Below are positions 17,239 through 25,962 of a stretch of 64,000 nucleotides of DNA, in pieces. The stretch comes from Spirochaetaceae bacterium. Lineage in GTDB: Bacteria > Spirochaetota > Spirochaetia > Treponematales > Treponemataceae. A model generated the notes under the pieces. It was not told the origin of the DNA, did not search any database, and was given only the letters and a program-made list of their open reading frames with translations. Location: assembly GCA_017416145.1 (NCBI GenBank), contig JAFQDD010000011.1:62001-126000 (forward strand), given 5' to 3'. The stretch's first letter is position 1. Every line of letters starts with the position of its first letter. The position numbers and the translations under genes are program-made.

Positions 17239-17832
17239 TTAGAAAATGTCGAATTGATTTGAATTTTGCTGATTTTCTTCAGTTTCAAAACTTGGTTCGT
17301 TAAAATTAAAACCGTCTGAAGGGAAATCATTTTTTGGAATATCAATAATTGTTTCTGGATTGGCTTCTTCAAGTGTTTCTTCTGGAATTTCTAATTGAAA
17401 AGCGTTCTCATCAACTGACACTGATGATTCTGGAAAAACTTGAGGATTAGAATACTCAACTGGATTTGAAGTTTCTTCTTGGATTTCAGTTGGAATAGAA
17501 GTGTCTGAAGATTCAACAGTTTCCGTCATATTTTCAACAAAAACTGTTGATGTATCTTCAGTTATAGGATTGTTACTTGATTCAAGTTCTATTTGAGCTT
17601 TTACAGCGTCTTCCACAACATTAAGTCGTTTTAGAGCATTAACAATGCCTTCTTCAATCTTGTTTTGATCACTTTCGTAATTTGAAACCTTTTGATTTAA
17701 ATTACTTGCTTGTGATTCTAGAAATGCACACTTTTCTTTAAGTTCCGCATTTTCTTTTTGTAATTGAAGAATCTTGTTTACTGCATTTTCAACCTTTTGT
17801 TCTAAAAGGCGAACTTGATCAAGTGATATCAC
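17239..17832 (-). CDS. Coiled-coil protein with long acidic disordered tail (ZapB-like position)
   Basis: In this 197-residue protein residues 1-70 are a predicted coiled coil with heptads (VRLLEQKVENAVNKILQL, ENAELKEKCAFLES). Residues 75-197 are Glu/Ser/Thr/Pro/Asn-rich and probably disordered. The N-terminal coiled coil resembles ZapB or other cell-division coiled coils, and it is directly followed by zapA (6 nt apart). A role as a Z-ring partner is inferred from this context only. It begins 4 nt after the rplT stop, inside the ribosomal operon. Confidence 0.65.
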   Translation of the reverse strand: MISLDQVRLLEQKVENAVNKILQLQKENAELKEKCAFLESQASNLNQKVSNYESDQNKIEEGIVNALKRLNVVEDAVKAQIELESSNNPITEDTSTVFVENMTETVESSDTSIPTEIQEETSNPVEYSNPQVFPESSVSVDENAFQLEIPEETLEEANPETIIDIPKNDFPSDGFNFNEPSFETEENQQNSNQFDIF

Positions 17833-17836
17833 TTTC

Positions 17837-18196
17837 TTATGCTCCTAAAGCTTTTTTTGCTACGTTTACAACTTCAACAAATGCTGCGTTGTCTTCGATA
17901 GCTAAGTTTGATAGAGCTTTGCGATTTAGTTTTACACCAGCTTTGTTTAGCCCTTCGATAAAACGTGAATATGTAATATCTTGAGCACGACATGCTGCGT
18001 TTAGACGTGCAATCCATAGAGAACGCATATCACCTTTTTTGTCTCTGCGTCCTACATATGAATCAGCTAATGCTGCTACAAGAGCATCTTTTGCTGCTTT
18101 GTAGTTTGTTCCACGGCGTCCGCGGAAACCTTTTGTTAATTTTAAAATCTTCTTACGACGATTAAGACGTTTTGTACCATCTATTGCTCTTGACAT
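17837..18196 (-). CDS. rplT: Ribosomal protein L20
   Basis: The 119-residue 50S protein has the basic N-terminal extension (RRKKILKLTKGFRGRRG) and globular domain (RSLWIARLNAACRAQDITYSRFIEGL) typical of L20. L20 binds 23S rRNA early in assembly and represses infC-rpmI-rplT translation in several bacteria. It is the third gene of that canonical operon, 16 nt behind rpmI, with AGGAGT before its ATG. Confidence 0.98.
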   Translation of the reverse strand: MSRAIDGTKRLNRRKKILKLTKGFRGRRGTNYKAAKDALVAALADSYVGRRDKKGDMRSLWIARLNAACRAQDITYSRFIEGLNKAGVKLNRKALSNLAIEDNAAFVEVVNVAKKALGA

Positions 18197-18212
18197 TTGT
18201 AACTCCTAAAAA

Positions 18213-18413
18213 TTAACCGTAAGGAAGCATTTGTTTCCGTACTTTTGCGGAATCTGCTTCACTAAGAATACCAGAATGGCGTAAGTTTCTCTTACGTTTT
18301 GTTGCTTTCTTTGTAAGAATATGGCGAAGATTCATCTTCTTGTACTTTACTTTGCCTGTGCCTGTTAGAGAAAATTTCTTTGCGGCACTGCGTTTTGATT
18401 TCATCTTTGGCAT
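18213..18413 (-). CDS. rpmI: Ribosomal protein L35
   Basis: The 66-residue, very basic 50S protein has the family start [14 protein letters not shown] and [17 protein letters not shown]. It sits between infC and rplT in the usual order. Confidence 0.98.
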   Translation of the reverse strand: MPKMKSKRSAAKKFSLTGTGKVKYKKMNLRHILTKKATKRKRNLRHSGILSEADSAKVRKQMLPYG

Positions 18414-18427
18414 TTGCTACAACCTCA

Positions 18428-18955
18428 TCATTTTTTAGCTTTGGGATTAAGAACCATAGACATAAAACGTCCTTCCATTGAAGGTTGTTTTTCTACTACG
18501 TAATCATCACCAAGCCGTTTAAGTACTTCATTTAGAACATCTAGACCAAGTTCTGTATGAGCAAGTTCCCGTCCTCTAAAGCGAACAGTAACTTTTACTT
18601 TATTTCCCTCGGCCAAGAATTCTTGAACATGCTTTGACTTAAAATCAAGATCCCCTGCACCAATTTTTGGTTGCATACGAATCTCTTTTAATTTTAGCAA
18701 TTTTTGGTTCTTTTTGGAGTCACGGAGCTTTTTCTCCTGTTCAAACCGATATTTGCCGTAATCCAGTATTTTACAAACCGGCGGATTCGCTGTTGGTGCT
18801 ACTTCAACAAGGTCGAGCTCGCGTTCTTTAGCCATTTTGAGAGCTTCTGCGGTAGGGACAATACCTTTTTGTTCGCCCTCATCGTCTATAAGTCTAACTT
18901 CTCGTACACGGATTTGTTCATTGATTCGCAAACCCTTTTCCTTATTTTCTGCCAA
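18428..18955 (-). CDS. infC: Translation initiation factor IF-3
   Basis: IF-3 keeps the 30S subunit free and checks the start codon and initiator tRNA. The 175-residue protein has the N-domain ([23 protein letters not shown]), the Lys-rich linker and the C-domain ([23 protein letters not shown]). The start is TTG at 18955 with GAGGAGG upstream; no ATG is available. A non-AUG start is common for infC because IF-3 discriminates against it and so limits its own synthesis; that logic is inferred here. Confidence 0.97.
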   Translation of the reverse strand: MAENKEKGLRINEQIRVREVRLIDDEGEQKGIVPTAEALKMAKERELDLVEVAPTANPPVCKILDYGKYRFEQEKKLRDSKKNQKLLKLKEIRMQPKIGAGDLDFKSKHVQEFLAEGNKVKVTVRFRGRELAHTELGLDVLNEVLKRLGDDYVVEKQPSMEGRFMSMVLNPKAKK

Positions 18956-18963
18956 CGATCCTC

Positions 18964-19050
18964 CTCTGTAGTACAGTATTTAAGACTGTAAAACACTATT
19001 TTTAGTTAAGCATATTTTGTATAATATCAGAAAATGCAATAAAATGTCTA
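18964..19050 (-). promoter_or_regulatory. Promoter and leader hairpin of infC-rpmI-rplT
   Basis: On the minus strand TAGACA (19045-19050), an 18-bp spacer and TATTAT (19021-19026) form a good promoter. In the leader, TACAGT / ACTGTA (18972-18990) makes a hairpin just before the infC Shine-Dalgarno. L20 autocontrol through this leader is possible but not shown. Confidence 0.55.
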
Positions 19051-19078
19051 GTGGTTATGAGATTTTCCTTGTATCACT

Positions 19079-20803
19079 TTAACCTAAACTTGCAATTTGT
19101 TTGTGTAATTCCAAAACTTTTCCACGTAAATAGTGGTCAATTGTTGCTTTTTCAACGACACCAAGAAGTTTTTCTTCGTTATCTATAATTGGGAGAGCTT
19201 CTGTATCATTTTCATCAAATAATTTTAGCACTTCTGGAATCAACATTGTTGGATTACAAGAAATTTTACCTGGTTCTAAAATATCCATTGCCATAATTGC
19301 ATCAGACAAATCTTGAACTTGTAAACTTTCTTTTAAGTGTTCTAGGGTAATTATTCCAGCAAATTTTCCCATATTATCTTTTACAACATAATTTAAATTG
19401 TGATTTTTGCTGAATGAATCTAAAATATCGTGAAGTTTTGTTGTTTCTGTAACGATTGAAGGAGAATTTTCTGCACAAATTGGGTTTCCAGCAAGGGTAA
19501 TATCTTTGACTGAGCAGGTTTTCATAATGTCTTCTTCACAAATATCAAGATTACATTCTCCAGCTCCTTCTACAGCGTGTTTTACGCAAATTGGTCCTAG
19601 AAGTTGTACCACAAATGTGGTGGCAGTAATTATCAAAATGATGGAAGGACCAATTGTGGTTGCAAAAGTTTGTCCTGCGGCAATAGAAAGACCGATTGCA
19701 ACTCCAGCTTGACTTAGCAAACACCAAGGCAAAAATTTTCGTACAGTTTCTGGAGCTTTTGTGATTTTTGCACCAACTCTTGCACCAATTGATTTTCCAA
19801 TAGTTCTACAAATGATGTAGAGTAGTGCAATTAGTCCAAGGTATGCAGTTACATTCCAAATATTTAATTTTGCACCAACTAAAACGAAAAATAAAACGTA
19901 AATTGGTGGAGTAAACTTTTCTACCAAAGCAAAAGTTGGGCGAGTTTTTGCTGGAGCAAAATTTACCATAAAAAAGCCAACAGACATAGCTGCAAGGATT
20001 GTGTCCAGGTTTAGGAAAACACAAAGTCCTGTAGAAAGAAGGATTGCTCCCAATGAAAAAGCTAAAATGCGGCCTTCGTCTGTCATTACGTTTCGGATAA
20101 AGCGACTAAGGCAAAAACCGATTAAGGAACCAAGTAAAATAGAGCCGAAAACGTCGTAGGCTAGGGTTAAAAGTTGGGCTCCAAGGCTTCCACCTGTGTA
20201 GCCAAGCAAACTTGAAGCGATTGATGATGAAAAAGCATACAAAATCAAGGCTACAGCATCGTCCATAGCAACAATTCCAAGAACAGTTGTGGTAAGAGGA
20301 CCACGAGTTCTGTTTTCTCGTAAAACGTCTGTTGTAGCTGCTGGAGCAGTTGCGGAGGAAATTGAGCCTAAAATCAAGCCAAGTGCGAGAGAAGTTTTAA
20401 TATCCTTTGTAAATAAAAAAGATATTACTGTTACTACGATTGAAACTACGAAAAATGGCACAATTGCTTCAAAAAACAAGATTCCAGTAAATTGTTTTCC
20501 GTATTTTTTTAAGACAGAGATTTTTAATTCGCCACCAATTAAAAATCCAATCAAAGCTAAAGCAATAGAACTAACTGGTTCTAGACTAGAGATAACATTT
20601 GCACTTAGAATCTGAAAACCGGATTGTCCGATTATTATTCCAATAACGATATAACCCACTACTTGTGGAATTTTTAATTTTTGAAAAAGTCTCCCGCCTA
20701 AGGCACCAAGTAATAAAATTATTCCAATTAAAAAGATAAGATTTGCACTACTTAAAGCATCAAAGTGCATAAAATCTGGTAAAAATTCTGCAAGTTTGTT
20801 CAT
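19079..20803 (-). CDS. CPA2-family cation:proton antiporter with CBS pair
   Basis: The 574-residue protein has about 12-13 transmembrane helices in residues 15-410 (LLGALGGRLFQKLKIPQVVGYIVIGIIIGQSG opening, then the GLILGSISSATAPAAT region). A pair of CBS domains (about 440-565; GIITLEHLKESLQ, LLGVVEKATIDHYL) probably senses nucleotides. It most likely exchanges Na+ or K+ for H+. No TrkA-N (RCK) domain is present. It is a single-gene unit. TAAAAT ends 6 nt before the ATG, so a leaderless mRNA is predicted. Confidence 0.88.
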   Translation of the reverse strand: MNKLAEFLPDFMHFDALSSANLIFLIGIILLLGALGGRLFQKLKIPQVVGYIVIGIIIGQSGFQILSANVISSLEPVSSIALALIGFLIGGELKISVLKKYGKQFTGILFFEAIVPFFVVSIVVTVISFLFTKDIKTSLALGLILGSISSATAPAATTDVLRENRTRGPLTTTVLGIVAMDDAVALILYAFSSSIASSLLGYTGGSLGAQLLTLAYDVFGSILLGSLIGFCLSRFIRNVMTDEGRILAFSLGAILLSTGLCVFLNLDTILAAMSVGFFMVNFAPAKTRPTFALVEKFTPPIYVLFFVLVGAKLNIWNVTAYLGLIALLYIICRTIGKSIGARVGAKITKAPETVRKFLPWCLLSQAGVAIGLSIAAGQTFATTIGPSIILIITATTFVVQLLGPICVKHAVEGAGECNLDICEEDIMKTCSVKDITLAGNPICAENSPSIVTETTKLHDILDSFSKNHNLNYVVKDNMGKFAGIITLEHLKESLQVQDLSDAIMAMDILEPGKISCNPTMLIPEVLKLFDENDTEALPIIDNEEKLLGVVEKATIDHYLRGKVLELHKQIASLG

Positions 20804-20809
20804 AAAAGC

Positions 20810-20838
20810 ATTTTAGTAATAATGTAAAAAAAACTCAA
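20810..20838 (-). promoter_or_regulatory. Leaderless promoter of the antiporter gene
   Basis: On the minus strand TTGAGT (20833-20838), a 17-bp spacer and TAAAAT (20810-20815) are followed by 6 nt and the ATG at 20803. No Shine-Dalgarno sequence is present. Confidence 0.6.
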
Positions 20839-20991
20839 TAATTTCAAAAAAAATATCAATATTTTTCGGCGGAAAATGCAGTTGTAGATAAATAATTTGT
20901 GAAAATATAAAAAATTGTGATTTTGAATGACATTATTTTGAAAAATGTTGTAGTGTTTACTTTTTTGGGGATTTTTTGTATCTTTGCATTT

Positions 20992-21840
20992 ATGGAAAAA
21001 AAATTGATTTATTACTTTTCAGCTACAGGAAATTCTTTAGCGTTGGCAAAAGAATATGCAAAAAATCTAAATGCAGAACTTTGTAATATTACTTCTGTAT
21101 TGAATAATTTGCCTGATGATCAAAAAATTGAAACTGATGCAAATGTTGTGGGATTGATTTCGCCTGTTTATTTTTTTGGATTACCAAAAATTGTTTGTAC
21201 TTTTTTAGAAAAACTTGTTATTAAATCAAAAAATCCATACGTTTTTGCTGTGGTAACTTATGGCGGATTTAAAGGCGGTGCATTAAATCAAATTGCTGGA
21301 TATTTGTTAAAAAATAATGTAAAGCTAAATTATGGTGGAGCTGTAAATACTGTTGGCACATACATTAAAATGTATGATATTGATTCAGAGAAAATTGATG
21401 AAAAATTAGTTAAAGCAAATTTAAAAGCTGAAAAATTACTGACAGAAATCAAAGCTCAAAAGCATAAAATTGTATCTCCAAAAATTGACTTTGTTTCAAA
21501 GTTTATGTATGAAAAATATTTAAAAGAATGTGAAAACAATGCAAGAAATTTTGTTGTGGATAATTCTTGTATTGGTTGTGGACTTTGTAGCAAATTGTGT
21601 CCTACTCAAAATATTAAAGCAGCTGCTGGGGCTCAAGTTTTTTCTCCTTGTGAGGCGGAAAACGAAACTGCAGAAAGGGCTGTTACATTTTTTAGACCAG
21701 GATTTTCTAATAAATGCCAACAATGTTTTGCTTGTGTTCATTGGTGTCCAAAACAATCTATTCAATACACTGAAAGTACTCGAGGTAGAAAACGCTATCA
21801 CAATCCAAAGGTTAGCGTTGAGGAAATAAAATGGTCATAG
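20992..21840 (+). CDS. EFR1-type flavodoxin-ferredoxin protein
   Basis: In this 282-residue protein the N-terminal flavodoxin-like domain begins right at the start (KLIYYFSATGNSLALAK, the FMN phosphate loop). The C-terminus has two 4Fe-4S motifs (CIGCGLCSKLCP, CQQCFACVHWCP). It probably carries electrons between FMN and iron-sulfur partners. The ATG at 20992 is chosen because it directly precedes the flavodoxin motif; an in-frame GTG at 20917 would add a 25-residue hydrophobic stretch absent from the family. It overlaps the following amidohydrolase by 10 nt, so the two are coupled. Confidence 0.88.
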   Translation: MEKKLIYYFSATGNSLALAKEYAKNLNAELCNITSVLNNLPDDQKIETDANVVGLISPVYFFGLPKIVCTFLEKLVIKSKNPYVFAVVTYGGFKGGALNQIAGYLLKNNVKLNYGGAVNTVGTYIKMYDIDSEKIDEKLVKANLKAEKLLTEIKAQKHKIVSPKIDFVSKFMYEKYLKECENNARNFVVDNSCIGCGLCSKLCPTQNIKAAAGAQVFSPCEAENETAERAVTFFRPGFSNKCQQCFACVHWCPKQSIQYTESTRGRKRYHNPKVSVEEIKWS

Positions 21841-22619
21841 ATTTTCACGCACATATTTATCCTGCAAAAATTGCAGAAAAAGCAACAAAAGCAATCGGAG
21901 ATTTTTACAATACTTCAATGGCTTTTAATGGTAGTATTGAAGAATTGATTGCAAGTGGTGATAAAATCGGAGTGGGGAAATATATTGTTCACTCTACAGC
22001 CACAAAAGCCGCTCAAGTTTCTTCTATAAATGATTTTATTATTGGGGAAATTCAAAAAGAACCAAAATTTGTGGGATTTGGAACAGTGCATCCAGAGTTT
22101 TTGGAGTTTGAGCCAGAAATGAAACGAATAAAAAATCTTGGATTAAAAGGAATAAAACTTCATCCGGATTTTCAACATTTCCAAATTGATAGTGAAACTA
22201 TGGATCCAATTTATGAAGTTTTATCAAGTTTGAATATGCCAATTTTGGTTCATGCTGGGGACGTTCGCTATGATTTTTCTGGACCAAAAAGAATTGCCAA
22301 TGTTTTGGATAAACATCCAAAATTAAAAGTGATTGCAGCTCACTTTGGTGGCTACACAGAATGGGATGCTTCTTTTGAATATTTGGCAGGAAGAGATGTG
22401 TGGTTTGATACTTCTAGTACTTTGTGGAAACTTGATATTGAAACTGCAAAAAAAATAATGAAAAAACACGGAATCGAAAAGTTTTTGTTTGGTTCTGATT
22501 TTCCAATGTGGGACCATCTTGATGAAATGAAGCGTTTTGAAAAACTTGGCTTAACTGGTGAAAACAAAGATTTGGTTTTGTACAAAAATGCTGAAAACTT
22601 GTTGGCTAGTTTGGGGTAG
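21831..22619 (+). CDS. Amidohydrolase-2 family metal-dependent hydrolase/decarboxylase
   Basis: The 262-residue TIM-barrel protein has the amidohydrolase-2 pattern: DFHAHIYP (HxH metal ligands, residues 3-10), GIKLHPDFQ, a barrel His in LVHAGD, AAHFGGY and the late GSDFPMWD with the catalytic Asp. Relatives include ACMSD-type decarboxylases and uronate-like hydrolases; the substrate is not predictable. Its start lies inside the end of the EFR1 gene, so it is made with that redox protein. The 50-bp tandem array starts 7 bp after its stop. Confidence 0.88.
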   Translation: MVIDFHAHIYPAKIAEKATKAIGDFYNTSMAFNGSIEELIASGDKIGVGKYIVHSTATKAAQVSSINDFIIGEIQKEPKFVGFGTVHPEFLEFEPEMKRIKNLGLKGIKLHPDFQHFQIDSETMDPIYEVLSSLNMPILVHAGDVRYDFSGPKRIANVLDKHPKLKVIAAHFGGYTEWDASFEYLAGRDVWFDTSSTLWKLDIETAKKIMKKHGIEKFLFGSDFPMWDHLDEMKRFEKLGLTGENKDLVLYKNAENLLASLG

Positions 22620-22626
22620 GTTGCAG

Positions 22627-22848
22627 GTGAAACGTAAAAAACTAGTACACGGAAACCGCCCACAGCGGAGGAGCTGGTAAAACGTGAAAAGCTGGTACAC
22701 GGGAACCGCCCACAGCGGAGGAGCTGGTAAAACGTGAAAAGCTAGTACACGGGAACCGCCCACAGCAAGAAGGCAGGTAAACCGTGAAAAGCTAGTACAC
22801 GGAAACCGCCCACAGCAAGAGGGTTGGTGAAACGTGAAAAGCTGGTTA
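22627..22848. repeat. 50-bp minisatellite, about 4.4 copies
   Basis: Units begin at about 22627, 22677, 22727, 22777 and 22827 (partial). Each contains GGTAAAACGTGAAAAGCT and TACACGGGAACCGCCCACAGC with a variable end (GGAGGAG or AAGAAGG). Repeats abut without unique spacers. It is GC-richer than the genome around it and lies between convergent genes. It may vary in copy number between strains. Confidence 0.9.
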
Positions 22849-22854
22849 CAAAGA

Positions 22855-22897
22855 GGGGCGGGGATGGAAGTTGGGGAGAAACTTCCATCCCCGCCCC
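22855..22897. other. Perfect 17-bp GC-rich inverted repeat
   Basis: GGGGCGGGGATGGAAGT (22855-22871) and its exact complement (22881-22897) enclose a 9-nt loop. Neither side has a T-run, so it is not a standard rho-independent terminator, although it lies between convergent genes. The strikingly high GC in AT-rich DNA suggests a mobile or repeated palindrome. Confidence 0.8.
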
Positions 22898-22981
22898 GTG
22901 CTTTAGGTTGTGAAACAGGTTTTTAGTTGGGAACAAGCTAGTTTTAGAATAAACAGGGCTTGTGGGCGAAAAAACTAAAAA

Positions 22982-25087
22982 CTATTTGAACCGGCTAAAA
23001 AATCCAGTTTTTGCTTCCGCTGGATTTGTAGCAGAAGAGGTTTCTGTTTTTGTATCAGTTTGTGCTGGGCTTTTTTCTTCAGAAGCCTCAGTTATAGAAA
23101 AACAGGTTTCCATTTTTTCTGCAAAGTCTACGATTTCTTGATTTTTGTTTTGACCTTGAATCTCGTAGGCAAGTACATAAACATAAGGAGCATCTTTTTT
23201 TGTTTCATCAGTTGTTCCTTCTGGGAAAATTACTGTATCAAGATATGTGAATTGTTCGTAGTTATATGGTTCTCGGTCGTAAGGAGAAACTTCATCAACT
23301 TTTTGATTGTAGCGTTCCACAGTGTTTTTTTGTGCACCTTTTAGTGGAGCGTCAACTCGATTTACGTGAATAAGTCGATAATCCTGTTCTCTTTTGTTTG
23401 TGTAAATATCCAAAGAGCGATAAGTCAAAACCACTTTATCATCTTCTTCAAAAAATGAAGTACAAATTGCCATATTTGTAGAATCTTTTACATCAAAAAC
23501 AGATTTAGGAAAATCAAAAGCAAATTCTCCAACAGCGATTTTTGTTGAATCTTCTTGTTTATTAATAGAAATATTTGTTCTAAAATCCTCGTTTTTTGCC
23601 AAATATTTTTCAGAAATATTTAAATATTCTTCCCATTCTTGAATTGTCCCCATATAGGTAAAATATTGATAATCTGTCAAAAATCCTATATCAGCTTTGT
23701 AAGCAGTTGCTTCAGAATTGCTTGTAATAACATAAATTACATAGATTCCATCTGGAAGAGGAATAGCATAAGAAATCACAGAAGAATCAGCAAAATCAAT
23801 ATTCCATTGATTTACTTGCCAAATCCGTCCAAAATAATCTGTATGTTGTTCTGTTGATTTTGGTTCCCCAACAGATTTTATAACAACACTTTCGCCTCCA
23901 ATGTTTCTAGAAAATCCACTAGCTTCAAATAGATAATCCATATATTTTTTTGGAGATGAAATTAATTCTTCTACAGATGTGGATTCTGGAGTGTAGATTT
24001 TTGCCATATAAAGATTCATTAAATATCCAATTTGAATAACTCCTTCATCTTCGATTGGATATGAAGTTGTTTCTGGTGATGTTAAAGACCATTTTCCTTT
24101 ATCATTGAAAAAGTAAGTGATTGGTATTGTTGAACCGTAGTAAGTGTTTAACAATTCAGCTTTTCCAGAAAGAGTCGCCAAACCTTTTTCGCCTTTGTAA
24201 GTGAACTTCTTAGATATTTCTTTCACAACATCAACAGTAAAATTTTCGTAATCAGAGATTAGTGAATGTTGAACGTCCTTTAGTTCCATTGGTAGGTTCA
24301 AAGTTTTTTTGAAGGAATAACTAAAGGATTCTGAAACAAGATTTGGAAGGGAATAATAAAATGGAATGTAAGTGTAGCCAATATTATCTTCAACTTTTGA
24401 CAATTCTGAAAATGGAAGAGCATAATTTAGGTTTTCATTTTCACTTTTCATAGTGATAATTCCAAGAACTTCCCCTTGTGGAGAAATTAAAGGACCGCCA
24501 GAATTTCCTGGACTTGCAGCAGCAGAAAATCTAAGCCATTTCCATTCGCCGTTTTCTGTTTCATAAGTTTGACTAGTTAAAACGCCGTTTCTGATGACAA
24601 TTCCGTCCCCAAGAGCGTTTCCAACAGAGAAAACAGTTGAGTTTAGTGGAATGGAATCGATTACAGAAAGACCTGCGATTTCTTCTGGTACAAAATCTTT
24701 TACAGTGAAGGAAATAAAATCTCGATTTGTGGAAAATTTTGTAATTTTGTCGACTTGGTAAACATTGCCGTTTCTATCGCGAATGTAATAATCTTTGTAA
24801 ATTGAGTTTTCATAAAGGTTAAAAACGTGTGCGGCTGAATAAAAATTGCCGTCTTTTGTTAAAAATGCAGTTCCAATTGGATTGAATTTATCATTTCTCA
24901 CAGAAAAAGGCAATCTTGAAAATGGAAGTTCTTTTTCGTATTCTATTCCACCTTCTTGAGCCTTGTTTGTAACAACTTCAAAAACTGATGCTTGAACTTT
25001 GTTTAGGATTTCTGGTTCCAAAATTGTTTGTGAAAAACAAAAAAAAGTTAGACACAACATAATTAGAACTGAAAATGTTTTTTTCAT
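22982..25087 (-). CDS. Secreted trypsin-like (S1C-type) serine protease with large C-terminal region
   Basis: The 701-residue protein has a signal peptide (MKKTFSVLIMLCLTFFCFSQ). A chymotrypsin-fold domain follows (about 25-250) with the triad visible: His in FYSAAHVFN, Asp in STNRDFISFTV, Ser in SPGNSGGPLI. The following ~440 residues are beta-rich with no PDZ domain recognised, unlike DegP/HtrA, and end in a Thr/Ser/Ala tail. It is probably periplasmic or surface-exposed. The ATG at 25087 is preferred over an upstream one (25150) because it starts the signal peptide and follows AAAGGAAC. Confidence 0.85.
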   Translation of the reverse strand: MKKTFSVLIMLCLTFFCFSQTILEPEILNKVQASVFEVVTNKAQEGGIEYEKELPFSRLPFSVRNDKFNPIGTAFLTKDGNFYSAAHVFNLYENSIYKDYYIRDRNGNVYQVDKITKFSTNRDFISFTVKDFVPEEIAGLSVIDSIPLNSTVFSVGNALGDGIVIRNGVLTSQTYETENGEWKWLRFSAAASPGNSGGPLISPQGEVLGIITMKSENENLNYALPFSELSKVEDNIGYTYIPFYYSLPNLVSESFSYSFKKTLNLPMELKDVQHSLISDYENFTVDVVKEISKKFTYKGEKGLATLSGKAELLNTYYGSTIPITYFFNDKGKWSLTSPETTSYPIEDEGVIQIGYLMNLYMAKIYTPESTSVEELISSPKKYMDYLFEASGFSRNIGGESVVIKSVGEPKSTEQHTDYFGRIWQVNQWNIDFADSSVISYAIPLPDGIYVIYVITSNSEATAYKADIGFLTDYQYFTYMGTIQEWEEYLNISEKYLAKNEDFRTNISINKQEDSTKIAVGEFAFDFPKSVFDVKDSTNMAICTSFFEEDDKVVLTYRSLDIYTNKREQDYRLIHVNRVDAPLKGAQKNTVERYNQKVDEVSPYDREPYNYEQFTYLDTVIFPEGTTDETKKDAPYVYVLAYEIQGQNKNQEIVDFAEKMETCFSITEASEEKSPAQTDTKTETSSATNPAEAKTGFFSRFK

Positions 25088-25215
25088 AGTAGTTCCTTTT
25101 TTTGAAAATATTGATATGTTTTTTGTTTTTTGACACTTTCGTAAGTGCAAACATAAAAGAATAATTCTATATGATTATATCATCAAATTATATCACCAAT
25201 AGAACATTTTTTGTA

Positions 25216-25962
25216 TTAAAATGTTACTTTTTTTTCTATCGATAAAATAAATGGATTGGAATCTGAGTTTCTTAGATTAAAAACTCTGGTTTTTAAGGCA
25301 ACTGTCGTGGTTGATTTTGATTTTGTGTAGCCTGTAGAAAATCCTAAATCAAAAATAATATTAAAAGGTTTTTCAGCTAAACTGTTTAGGATTGTTTGTG
25401 AATAAAATGATAAACCAATTTGAATAGGAGATTCTTGGTCAAAGGCCAAAACTTTTGTATCAAAATTGATTTTCTTTAAATCCTTGGATTTTTGTTGATA
25501 TTCTAAATTGAAGTTTAATGTAGAATTTATTCCTGTGAAAAAAAGTTCTGAGCCAACTAAGTAATTGCTTGATGATAAAAGATTTTCTGAGTTTAAGCCT
25601 AAAATAGCTTTTAAGTTGATTTTGAAAAAGCTTGGGGTAAATAAACTGATAAAAACATTTAATTCTGGAATCAATACTTTGTCTTGAATTGCTAAAGAAA
25701 ATCCTCCAGAAAATGCTGAAAAGGTAAAGGGTGTATATTCTGCTCCAACAAAAGCTCTGTAATTATTTCCTCCGTAATAATTTAGGGCAGCTGATAAATC
25801 AACTTTTTTTGTTAGACTGGAGCTGATGCCACCAAAAAATCCAAAGGTTTTTGAATCGTAGTTGTCGTAGGCGATTCCATAATTTACGTTTGTGGCAAAA
25901 AGAGAAAAAGAAAAAACTGACAAAATAATAATGAGAGCAATTTTTTTGTTTGGTTTTATCAT
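25216..25962 (-). CDS. Outer-membrane beta-barrel-like protein, unknown
   Basis: The 248-residue protein has a signal peptide (KKIALIIILSVFSFSLFA) and alternating amphipathic strands rich in Tyr, Phe, Asn and Gly (FGFFGGISSSLTKKVDL, YYGGNNYRAFVGAEY), ending in an aromatic strand (SIEKKVTF), as in outer-membrane barrels. No family was recognised. The start overlaps the end of the upstream gene by 4 nt, so the two barrels are coupled and may work together. Confidence 0.65.
   Translation of the reverse strand: MIKPNKKIALIIILSVFSFSLFATNVNYGIAYDNYDSKTFGFFGGISSSLTKKVDLSAALNYYGGNNYRAFVGAEYTPFTFSAFSGGFSLAIQDKVLIPELNVFISLFTPSFFKINLKAILGLNSENLLSSSNYLVGSELFFTGINSTLNFNLEYQQKSKDLKKINFDTKVLAFDQESPIQIGLSFYSQTILNSLAEKPFNIIFDLGFSTGYTKSKSTTTVALKTRVFNLRNSDSNPFILSIEKKVTF

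Noticed and set aside
20917-20991. N-terminal extension of the EFR1 protein from GTG
   Set aside because: It adds a hydrophobic stretch before the flavodoxin phosphate loop that the family lacks.
22627-22848. Possible CRISPR array
   Set aside because: The 50-bp units abut with no unique spacers and no cas gene lies nearby; it is a minisatellite.
22855-22897. Rho-independent terminator between convergent genes
   Set aside because: The palindrome is strong, but no T-run follows on either strand; kept as an inverted repeat only.
22551-22936. Minus-strand frames of 64-70 codons through the 50-bp array
   Set aside because: They contain repeated low-complexity peptides set by the DNA repeat and have no ribosome-binding site.
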